Shown: in pieces, positions 49,471-60,400 of the stretch
Position numbering within the stretch: the first letter of the stretch is position 1
How the letters are laid out: every line of letters begins with the position of its first letter
Assembly (NCBI GenBank): GCA_033439265.1
Contig: JAVTVX010000009.1
Location: forward strand, 5,979,109 to 6,043,108
Length of the DNA: 64,000 bases
Direction of reading: 5' to 3'
Origin: Dillenia suffruticosa
Lineage: Eukaryota > Streptophyta > Magnoliopsida > Dilleniales > Dilleniaceae
Position numbers and translations under genes: made by a program
Notes under the pieces: generated by a model
Databases searched by the model: none
What the model saw: only the letters and a program-made list of their open reading frames with translations
Told to the model about the DNA's origin: nothing

Positions 49471-50616
49471 AAATTAATGGATCACTCACCTAAGATCCAA
49501 CCTGTCTATGTGCTTGGTAAGAGTCATATTGGACTTGTCCGTCAGAAGCGCCAGCGATTTAGATCTAATAGGCTCATGCATGAGTCTCCCATATCATAAC
49601 CCGTCCTGTCGGGGGTGAGAGGTGACTCGTTAATGATCGAATAGAGATGGCGAGTCATGCCGACACCCACCGCAAGCAGAGTCCCATATCATAAAATAGG
49701 GAGATTGATGTGGGTCTACATCCTTATGGAACAATTCTGCCACAAGTCGAGACTTGGTCGGTAGGCCCTTGTATTTGGCCAACTCAATGACGAATTTTTT
49801 GGCTTATAATAGAAAATTAAAGAGAGAGAATTTTCTTTTCATTGTTTTTTTTAGGTGTAGTGTGTGAAATTTTCATGAAAGAAACACTACGCACATGGTA
49901 TTTTGTGATCCAAATCATGCTATATATATATATGCCCAACCCCAACAACATAATATATAGGTTTGATGGACAGAAATCTAATCAAGGGCGAAGAGGCTTG
50001 AGACAATCCCAACGTTGCCCCCACCTCATCTCTTTCCTTGAATTCTCACCAATTAAACAACAATATACAAATACATCTAGACATTCCACTCAAATGATAC
50101 GAAATTTCAAATATATTCATATTATAGATGTATTCTCCACCAGAGGTGGCCCTCATCTCTTATAAATCTGGGCTCTTCCTCTCTCCTTTGCAGAAATCAT
50201 TTCTCATTTCTCGTCTCTTCGTGATATTCTCTCTCATTTGATTATTAGTATTTATATCTTTTACTTTAAAAATATGAATATATGAATTTTAATCAATAAA
50301 AGTGATGAGAAAATTATATTTTATGTATATACCCTTTATAATAATTTTATTAAAATTAGAGTTTATAAAAAACATTTATTTATAAAAAAATATATATAAA
50401 AACATGTTTTTAAAATAAAAATATCAAATAACTTTTAATTTCATTTAAAAAATTATTAACTTTTGTTTCTTTAAGGAAAAAAAGTTTTTTCAAATATGCT
50501 TTTAATATGTTAATTTTCTTTGAGATAAACAATGATAGAGTTATTTTTTTTTTATGATATTGAGATCATAGATTTAAAACGTAAAAATAAATTTTTTATA
50601 AAAAAAATATAAAAAA

Positions 50617-50697
50617 ACAATATATATATATATATATATATATGTATACATTTATATATATATATATATATATGTATACGTTTATATATGTATATAT
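50617..50697. repeat. Paired (TA)n arrays with TGTATAC spacers
   Basis: Two TA runs, each ended by TGTATAC(A/G)TTTA, then a shorter TATATGTATATA. The unit looks duplicated. Confidence 0.85.
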
Positions 50698-51755
50698 CAT
50701 TCCCCATCTCTACACTAAATTTGGAACTCTTTGTTTTGTGGAAGGGTATCACTTTCTTAGAAATATTTTAAACCCAATATAGATAAACTTTTTACTAATA
50801 TAGAGTAATTATTGAGAAAGGAAGTACCCTCAAAATCCCTAATTACACACTGCAATTTGTCAGGTTCTCTGCAATTTGTCAACTTCTCATTAAATTTGGT
50901 GGCCAAAGAAAAAAAATGGAAAAAGGAAAATTTGGTGGGCCAGTCAAATACACCGACGCCCTCAAAACCAATCAATGGGCCAATCTGAGTCCCAACCATG
51001 CACCGCGCAGTCCTTGATTTGATGTAGACTTCTTTCAATCATCTTTAGCGATGCCTGACATCATAATTTACTCTGTTCTGCTATTTTTTTTTTATTACGA
51101 TAATATTTAAGTTTTAGCTGATTAATTTAATTTAAATATTATAAAATTTATTTTAAGAATTAATTCTTTTAAAAATTTTTAATTATTTTTAAAATTTAAA
51201 TTTTACATTTCTAATTAAAAAAATAAAATATTTTTACCCACCAAATCTAAAAAAAATCTTCCATTTTTGCTCTGACCACTCTGTCACTCGTAAATGTATC
51301 CCTAGTATTTTTTTAAAATCTAAAATTTTAAGTAATATACAAGGTGAAAAAATATATACAAAATAAAAAATATCAACTTTATTTTGCAGATAAGGAGATG
51401 TTTCCGGAATAAAAATGTATCAAATTTTTATATCTCATTTATGACAGGCGACAGCTGATACAGACGGAGATAGAAAATTTAATAATTTTTTCTCTAACCT
51501 TACGGAAATGTAATTTTTTTTATAAACACGGCCCAAATTATTAAAGATAGGATTTAGTCTAAAAATTTATTAATACCAAGTTAAAAATTTTTATAAGTTG
51601 AACCCAACTTAAAACCCTAATAAAACAACATCCCTTTGTTTTGGTCATGCGATGAACTAGAATTAAATACATTAGCTCACAATTTAATTAGACAGCCTTC
51701 TGGCCCCTTCCACATTACAACAAACCCATCTCTCAATGACTTGCAAATACAAATG

Positions 51756-51758
<3 letters not shown>

Positions 51759-51838
<80 letters not shown>
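51759..51838. repeat. (GA)40 microsatellite
   Basis: The longest GA run in the window, 80 bp without interruption, about 400 bp beyond the 3' end of the BIM1 coding region. Confidence 0.97.
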
Positions 51839-51840
<2 letters not shown>

Positions 51841-52233
51841 CATATATTTAATTAAAATTGGTCAAAGTAGAGATCGAATTTTGATGCCATAAAAACATTA
51901 TCATGAAATATGACAATTTACAGGACACTTTTAATCAGTTGAAGCCTCAAATGAAAAAAGCGGCTTCTCCAGACCAAGTAAGGAAGCCTTATTGATCATA
52001 AACAAAATCAAAATGGAAAATAGAAAGGAAAAAAAAATAATACTTAATTTGTTTGCTAGGAAAATATGTGCATCCCAACAAACTAAACCATATTACATGT
52101 ACAAATGGGGTTGTGCCTCCACTGGATTTGAGATGGTAAAATGAGACAGACGAAAAATAAGGAAAACAGGGGGAACCCTAAAAAATTGAATTAAGGTAGG
52201 GTGAAAAAAATGAATGTGGTTTGATTTGTTGCA

Positions 52234-55200
52234 CTAGCTTTTACTAGTCTTGAGCCTCTTTTGAGCTTGAAAAAAATCCTGGCATGCAACTTGGGCGTGT
52301 GGTGTCACCCTATTGCTATTAGGTACCTCATGATCCTAGTTATTATAGAAAGAAAAATCAGATATCTGTCACACAACCCAACGCTCAAATGTTGAAAAAA
52401 TGAAGATCATATAGTACTTGAATAGAGTTTGGATACCGACCTTGGTGGATGATGGGGCGGTTAGTCCACCGTTAGTTCTTTTGCCAAGGTCAATTTGAAC
52501 CGAGATGTTGGCCTGTGTTAAATCCACTCCGGAACTTTGTAATGCTTGAGTAAGAGTGTTTAGTAACCTGTCCATTACCAATGTACTTTCAAATCATTAG
52601 TAGGCTAAAACTATTGCATGCTATAGCTATGATTTGGATGCTAAGAACGGCAGGACAAAATCCATGCGTGAGGCATCAAGAAATGGACAATTCTCACGGT
52701 CCACACACTGGGTAGGTGCCTATAATGCCCACAACAGTATATTCCATTTCTAGGACCACGGAAAAAGGTTAATGAAAATATAAGCTCAACACAGAGCTAG
52801 CGATATCCAGTCACAGTTTGTAAAAGCTTAGAAATTTAAGGCAAAAGCAATTCAAAAGATGAGACGAGCAAGCATGGAATCTAGCAAACAAGTAATGATA
52901 TATGCAACAGATTTTGGCAGAACTTCATTGGTTATCGAATAGTGCATCATAGTATGTGGCACAAATTTTTAACTAATGAAACCATGCCACATGAAACTTA
53001 GAATATCTAACATTACTTCCAACGAATCTATTCAACATTGATAATTTAGAAAGTCTCTTATTCTCCTTACCCTTGAGAGTAAACACTTGAGATGCTGATT
53101 GTTCCATCTTCAACAGCCAGATCGTGCTCTTTCAACTTATCATTTATGCTAGAACACTCCATTTTGCATGATCTATTCTGCCATGGCTGAGCCTGTGGTT
53201 GAGATGCTAAATTGCCAGGTTCAGAAGCAAGTGTGGTCGGAAGCTGGCCTACTTTACCACTGCCAACTGAAGTAAACAAATTTGGCTGCAAATGCAAAGG
53301 AAGTGACGCTGCCTTAATTCCAGGGCCATGTTCAATTGCTTTGAAAGTAGTTGTATTGTTCATGTCAGATTCCACAGGATTCTGGGCATTTCTCTGAAAG
53401 GCTGGGGAGGCACAGATACCCTTTTCTTCAAGCTTTGTAGCAAACAAGAAAGCTGGATTTGAGCCATTATTAACGGCTCGAGTCTGGTCAGCAATTATGT
53501 CCACCGGTCTTTGACTGTTTCTCTGTTTCAAACGAAACATGAAATCCGTCAAAATGAGAAGCCGTCATAAATGTGCATTCTATCCGGTCACATATCAGTT
53601 TACAAAAAAAAAATATTAAAGACAAAGGAGGTCCATCTCTATTTACTCTCTTCTCACACAAATATATCTAAGAACTAGAGAATTTACCCATGCCGCCAAC
53701 TTTTCAGGTTCATGGCTCCATCCTTGAAATAACCCCTCATACTTTAGTACTTTCTCCTGTAGGTATTGAATGTATTCAATAACCTGCATGAAGAAAATCA
53801 GATGCTCATTAGAAATTTTTGAAGATGTGAAGTTGATGGCGACCAAAAGAAAATGGTAAGATCCCCCTCACCTCTAGCAAGAATGATGCCTTGTCTCTCT
53901 TTTGGTCACTGTGAGGAAGGAGCACTCTCAACTTCTGAAATCTGCATGATAAGTCCAAAATTTTAAGTGCACAACATTGTTAAGCTCCACCATAGAAAAT
54001 TATACGCAGTTATGTTGACATGCTCTCTCAACTTCTTAAATAATCACTTGACATGCTAAAATTTACCATAAAAGCATGGATGAAATATCAACCCAGAAAA
54101 AGGTGCAAACGATGTTTAATATGTGGACCTTTTTTCACTGCTTTAAAGAAAATTGACAATATATTTGCTGAAATTAGAAGATCATGAAATCCGTAGTCAG
54201 AATTGTGAAATATAAGAGGCACTGATTCTGGTCCAAATTTATTAACTACTAGTACAAGTACAGTGGTAACTTGACAATGATGGATGATAACTGGAGACAA
54301 CAGCTTTTATAGGTAGCATGGTTAACCATATGCAACGCAAGTATGCTGGAAAAATATTTTAGGAGAAAGAGAAAAAATCAGGCTGGTTGAGATTTTTAAC
54401 ATGCCTGTCATTAATCTTGCTCCTTCTACGCTGCTCTGTTGCAGAATGTTTTGACCTTGGTGTGTTGGCCATCTGATCGGTGCATTTTCCATCCACCTTT
54501 ACAGTCAGTTCATCTGTTTTAAAGGGTGGAAATGAAAAGGTAACACCAACATAAACACACTTAAAGACACATCTAGAAAAGGACATTCTATTTGAAGGCC
54601 AATACTAGATTATGCCACAGTTTATCAATGCATATGATTTAGCACCTTTGAGTGGGGAGTTCTCCTTTTTAAGAATGAAATCTTCATCATCATCTTCCTC
54701 TTCTTGGCTGCCTCTAGCAGACTTTATCATCTCTATGAAGCTCTGTGCCCTTTGAGTTATTGGCCTGTACATATTTGAGAAATGGACCATTTACAATTAA
54801 AACAAAACTTGCTGATAAGAATTTTGGAAGCAAAAGATGAAAATGCAGGAAAACTGACTTGGAGGAAGATGAAAGAGAGCTTAACGTGTTCTGATGGTTT
54901 GAAAAGGATTGTGATGGCCGCTGTGATGTCCATTGTCCTACCTTAGCCACTGAATCTGTCAGAGAGTTGAAGCTATATTAGAAAACTAATATGAGAAAAC
55001 AGTACCAAGAAGAAAAACTCTATGACTGAAAAGTTTGCCAATGAAGTTTCATAAGTAGAGATCGAAACTTTGGAAGTGTGGCACACCATACTGATGATGG
55101 CATATAGAAGCTCAGGTTCCAAGGCAAACATGGGCTTATCTGATTTGAACTGTCGCCTATGAACTTTTTGTAGAGTAATTGTTAACTGCTAGCCTTGCAA

Positions 55201-58200
55201 GTGCTATAAATATAGCCACAAGTGCCAGAACTTGTGCACCAAATCCCTAGATAAATTGTATCTAGGCATCTCATCAGGACCATATGTACTAGGGATATGT
55301 CATAGATTCGAGCCTGCGTATTTCCACCTAAAGATGTGTCTAGCAAGGTTCTCAAATCAAGCTTTTCTATGAATCTAGAGCTTATTACAATATATTAGTG
55401 TTTTAGTTAGGTTCCACGACCTAAGAAGAGCCATGTGAGCTGCAATTAGAACACCATCATTTTGCCCATATGATGCTATCACTTTATATCAAAGCTAATA
55501 ATAATATTCTAAAAGGCATGGCTATGGGAAAGGGATACAGGTTAGCGTGCCCAGCAGAACTTTCAAGTTAAGTTTGAAATTTCTGTTTAACGAGAGGCAT
55601 CAAAATCAGATGCAGTCTATGATCTCTTTCCATTGCAAGTCTTTAAAAGTTACGGGATGAGCAGAGAAGCAAAATTGCTTCTTAATCAAAATTTCCAGTG
55701 CACACTTTCTTCTTAATCAAAATTGCTTCGTATTTACGAACGTGACACAAGGCTCTCATCTTCTTGTGCTTCCTCATCAAGATCTAAATCACCAAGCGAT
55801 TCAGAAGCGAAGTACCACGCCTAAAAGGCCCCTTGGCATGTAAATCAGTAGTCACTTGAGCAATCACTGAGAGTTCAAGTGAAATACCAAAACAGAGCAT
55901 TCTGAAAAAGAGAATTTACCTCGGCCAACCTGACTCTCTCTCAGATTCTCCTTCCCTGTCTTTCCCTTTTTTCCTGCAGATTCTTCCCACAATGTGAATC
56001 CACTTCCAGTGTAGGAACTGCAGTTTGAGTTTTCTTCATTTCTTTCGGTACTACTTGATTGAGGTACTGAATATAGTGTTCCCTCTGGTTTAGGAACTCT
56101 TGGACTGATGTAGGAAATATGGCTTATGCTATAAGTCCCAATTCCTCCAGGTAGGAAGTGCTCCACTGAACTGGGGGTAACATGAGGTGCCGGGTTTTCA
56201 ACGGCCGGTGTGACCAAAGTTGACTGTTCCCTTGGACTCGTTTTTCCTCCACGTTCTAGAGGTTGTAGAAAATCATGAGTCTTAAGAAAACCTCCTGCTG
56301 GTAAGCCAACACAAAAAAAAAAAAAAAAACACAAGTACAATAATTAAAATACAAAAAATATCTATTTAGAAAACCTAGGCAGGAACCAATAAACTCCCAA
56401 CAATCATAGGTCTACAGTGTACTAAAGTTCATACATTGAACAAAAAATTGCCCCCCCCCAAAAGATTAAAAAGAAAAAGAAAGAAACAAACAAAACTGCA
56501 GTTGTTCAGATCGGTGAAGTGTTTTACATAGCTCAAAACCAGGTCAACATTTACAGTGTATCACCCCGTGAAAAAAGAAAACAATAAATTCCATTTCGTT
56601 TCGACCATATGAACGAAAATGTTCAATGGCTGAAATTATATTATGCAGTTTCTTTGGCCTCTAAAAGCGCATGGTAAAACTTTTTAACACTAATGCACTT
56701 GCAACAATCTAATTGTGCCAAATTAAGTTTTTGCTAGTTTTTCTGCCCATAATAACATTACATATTTTAATAATTAAGTTACGCAACAACTCAAAATGAA
56801 TACCGATCCTAATTGCACATCATGCTCTCTGTTTTTTTAGATACATGAGAAGTTCGAACCGAGACCTTTACAAGGAGGAGGGTGGGCAGTGTTAATTGAG
56901 ATATAGTTCATCGATGCATATCATGCTCTCTTACTCTCCCAATGTGATGCTTTTATGCAATATATATGACAAATTAAGCAGCAAAAATTGTTCATATGCG
57001 TATGCATTATGATTTGCAGCCAGGGACAAAGCCACTATGGGGGCAATGGGTAAGTCCGCCCCACAGAAATTTTCAGAACAAAATTTTAATTTCTACATTT
57101 TTAGTGGCATTTCAAAAAAAAAAAAAAGAAAGTGATAGAAGTCTTTAAAATACTCCAAAAAGTCCTAAGAATGCTAAAATCTTTTAAAATACTGTTTATT
57201 CTCACAAAATTATAACGTTTGTGCTCACCGTCCCTTACATGTTCTTCACCCCCACTAAAATAAATATCACCCCTATTTGCAGCCTCATAATTTCTTTTCA
57301 TTAGCTACTAGAGTCATTTCAAAACATTTATGAAACGTGGAGAATACCACTTCGAAGGAAAAATCGTATACTTATTAATGATGTCAATTGTCAAAGATAA
57401 CTCATAGTAAAAGTGCAGGACTATACGAAACACCCCCACCTTCGAAGAAGAAAAAAAAAAAAACCTTATGGAGCTTACAAAATCGTCAGGAAATAGTGAA
57501 TGTGCTGAACCCCCACGAGGTAACTAATTGATCAAATTCCAATTTGAAAGCTTGCTATACGCTATACGGCACATGTAAAAAAGTAAAGGACAACGCCGCC
57601 ACATCACATGGTAGGGTAAAGATCAGGAGAAAACAAATAAAATCTTTCAATTGAAAAAAAAATATTAACAATATAATTGTGAGAATAAGATAGCCAAACG
57701 GTGATCTACTATTTTTTTTTTGGTTAAGATTTGAATCGGTATCATCGGAATTAAGGATGAAAATTGTGATAACTAAACTATCTTTTGAGAACATATTATG
57801 TTAAAATAATACACACACCTACACGCACACACACCAATACAATTAATTTACTAAAAAATTATATTGGGGTAAAGTAAAATATATCTTTTTTGTTTTCATT
57901 ATCGGTATCCAGATTTTGTTTGATTAATCCGGTTGAGCACTATAGAGTTTATTTTTAGGAGTTGAGACTCCCAAATCCTTTTTCGTTATTTTCATGATTA
58001 AAACTCAAAATCTCTAATTAAAGAAATAGAGTGCTGTTTGTCGGTCAATTCAAAGGAGTTTGGTAAAGTAAAATATATAGTTTGACATTATAATTTGAAG
58101 AAAAACAAAGTTACAATTTTTAAAAGCAAACAATATTTTGGGTTATAAATTTTATAATTATATATAATTCTTTGGGAGCATCCATCCCCTCCCTTCACCC

Positions 58201-59428
58201 CCGTTGGCCGGCCGGAACTTCTCCTCATGTCTGGCCATCGTGAAAGAAAATTAGCACCCAACCACTAGCAGGTTAGGGTGCAGGTCTCGTCCCCAGTTAA
58301 GATACAGGTCTCGTCCCCTTACTAGTTACCTAGGATTGCATAAACAATAACAAAAGCCACGCAAATAAAATTTCAAAGAAAAAAAAAATGGCGAAGATTT
58401 GAATTTTTAAGGAAGCTCGTGATAACACCGGAGGGAGTGGTGGGTCGTCTCCTACCACCCTTTCACCAAGAAAAACGAGAGAGAAGAGAGAGGAAGAATT
58501 TTGAAGGAGCCACACCAAGAAAATATTTGGTACAACTAAAATCAAGAAACAAATGACTAGTTCCAACTTAAAATAATTACACTGTGATGAATTAGGTTCA
58601 ATACCAAAACTAATATAGTTTTTTGATCATGTCATGCATTTACATCTACATAATGTACTCATACTATTAATGTCCAAATCGTGTCTAACTCATGAAGGGT
58701 CCCATTCAAAAGAGTCATACAATTTGATGATTAAAAACAAAAAAAAAAAAAAAAAAAACAAATTTGATGATGATGATGATGATACTATTTTTTTTTTTTT
58801 TTGAGTTATATAAGATCTGAACTCTGGATCATGGAGTTGGAGGAAGAGTAGTAACCACCAGGCTGTACTTGCGGACAGGTGAAGATGATGATACTATTTA
58901 CTACACACACTAACCCCTACAACACTTACCAAAAATAAAAAAGAACTAACCCTACAACCCTTTTATGGATTTGGGCCTCCTCAGATAATGGCCCACTTAT
59001 ATTTGTTGCCCAGATCCATCATTCAAATGGCCTCGCGTTTAAACAACGTGATTTTACATCTAACAAACCATTCATCACATTATGAACAAAAAACGGCAAA
59101 AAAAAAAAAAAAACAAAAAAAACATTAATTATTCAAAAAAACGCAAAAGAAACAGAAAACACCTCTCTTTTTTCCTACAATTTTTTCCTTAAAAAACCGG
59201 GGAAAATGGAAAATTATAGTAATTACCTTGAGAAGGTCTCGGATCTTGTTGTGGATGACCATACAATGAAAGAAAATCATGCGTAGATTTTCTACCTAAA
59301 AAATAAAATAAAATTACAATTGAATCAGATAATTTCAAAATTCAATTTTTTTTTTCAAATTTGTAATTAATTTTGTGTTTTGGAAAATTACCTTCTGCTC
59401 CAAAGGGTCGAGGCTGAGGAAGCTCCAT
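52234..59428 (-). CDS. BIM1: BIM1-type bHLH transcription factor, 551 aa, eleven exons
   Basis: Exons in transcript order: 59428-59392, 59295-59227, 56297-55920, 54955-54859, 54764-54646, 54513-54405, 53941-53872, 53783-53688, 53522-53071, 52567-52441 and 52335-52234 (1,656 nt, phases close). BIM1 partners BES1 to bind E-boxes of brassinosteroid-induced genes in the nucleus. Start [20 protein letters not shown] and the second THDFL motif (42-46, [15 protein letters not shown]) match BIM1. So do [24 protein letters not shown], an acidic EEEDDDEDF, and the bHLH from about 252: [20 protein letters not shown] with His256, Glu260 and Arg264 as the E-box contacts, then FQKLRVLLP and [13 protein letters not shown]. 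The C-terminus has [29 protein letters not shown] and DHEV. Length is near Arabidopsis BIM1 (about 530). Intron 6 is GC-AG; the exon 3 acceptor is a CAGCAG tandem. Intron 2 is 2.9 kb. Confidence 0.95.
53942..54404 (-). other. GC-AG intron inside the BIM1 bHLH domain
   Basis: The donor reads GACAG|GCATGT (GC at 54404-54403) and the acceptor CATGCAG|A at 53942. It splits codon Arg270 (AG|A) in the loop-proximal end of helix 1. No in-phase GT donor nearby keeps the conserved NDRFQ sequence. Confidence 0.8.
56295..56300 (-). other. Tandem NAGNAG acceptor at BIM1 exon 3
   Basis: CAGCAG stands at the intron 2/exon 3 border. Use of the first AG gives Ala-Gly-Gly, use of the second gives Gly-Gly; both keep frame and differ by one alanine (residue 36). 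Confidence 0.65.
57884..58065 (+). repeat. Dispersed ~190-bp repeat copy in BIM1 intron 2
   Basis: ATTATCGGTATCCAGATTTTG, TTGATTAATCCGGTTGAGCA, TTTTTAGGAGTTGAGACTCCC and GATTAAAACTCAAAATCTC; antisense to the host gene. Confidence 0.5.
58784..58880 (+). repeat. Second short dispersed repeat, copy 2
   Basis: T-run, AGATCTGAACTCTGGATCAT, GGAGTTGGAGGAAGAG and CACCAGGCTGTACTTGCGGAC; homologous to 21839-21935. It lies in BIM1 intron 2. Confidence 0.55.
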
Positions 59429-60052
59429 TCAAACAAACCCAAATAATTTCCTCGCGAATTTTTTTGATATTTTTATTAGTATATTTCTTTTTCTTTGGTT
59501 CGTAAATTTGATCCAATTATGGCGAATTCAATTGAATTTTCACCAAATTCGGCGAGAATTTAAATTCCGTAAAGCTTCAGCCAGATCCGTGTCCCACATG
59601 AAACACAAATCCTCGTCCTCAAGATCGGACTTGCTTACGCTTCGAATTTCAAAATCCGTTTCTGGATTCGAAATTCGACGGATTTCTCCACAAGAAATCA
59701 ACGCCAAATTCAGCTTCCAAAAAAATACCAAAACTTTCAAAAACCAAATCTGCAACAAAAATCCAAAAATAAAAAAGATCAAGTAACGTAGCGGATAACA
59801 GAACTCATCATAATTCAAACACGAGAGAGAAAATTGAGGAACAGGAAAAATGCATGACAAAGAAATTTTCACTTCACCTCCTCTGATTTGAATTTTGGCG
59901 AAATTCAGCTTCAAAGGACATTCAACTTAAATTGCGGTAGCAGAGCTTGAATTTGTAAAGCTTTTACTGAATTTGAGAATGTTGGAAATCAAAATAAAGA
60001 AAACAAGAAACTAGTGCTTAAAAGCTTAGTTTCTTTGTAAGTTGAACAGACA

Positions 60053-60117
<65 letters not shown>

Positions 60118-60400
60118 GTTTCGTTGCGCGTCGAAGATGAAGAAGAATAAGAAAACTGTGATCCCCCCCCTCTCTCTCTCTCTTCGTCCTGTCTTTAATT
60201 CTCTCTCTCCCTCTCTGCTCCTCTGTTTAAAAGATTTTTTTTTTTTTTGAATAAAGAAAGTTTTTGTTTTGTTTTTCTGTGGATTTCCGTCAGGCGAAAA
60301 CGGCGTTTTGTTAACGACGTTGCGGCGGTGCTGACGACGTTTACGGGGTCTAAACGAATTTTATTTTATCCTTTTCAATTATTCTTATTTATTTATTTAT
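59429..60400 (-). promoter_or_regulatory. BIM1 5' UTR and proximal promoter region
   Basis: It holds the GA tract at 60055-60113 (CT on the gene strand) and a second CT-rich run near 60172-60182 on the plus strand. An AAACGGCG/GACGACG-rich block near 60297-60350 is the kind of sequence often seen in plant proximal promoters. The start of transcription is not resolved; the 124-codon minus-strand frame at 59540-59914 has no family and precedes the BIM1 ATG in the leader. Confidence 0.45.
60055..60113. repeat. (GA)29 tract upstream of BIM1
   Basis: Perfect GA run about 630 bp upstream of the BIM1 ATG. Confidence 0.95.

Larger units (their letters stand above)
46966..51758. other. Intergenic region between RRT1-like and BIM1
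   Basis: No gene recognised. It holds GA tracts (47194, about 47511), a reverse copy of the dispersed repeat (49330-49470), a GC-balanced non-coding stretch 49480-49800, and TA arrays (50617-50697). Short frames are in low-complexity DNA. Confidence 0.55.

Noticed and set aside
59540..59914. 124-codon minus-strand frame upstream of BIM1
   Set aside because: Leader or promoter sequence; no recognised domain and antisense frames are equally open.
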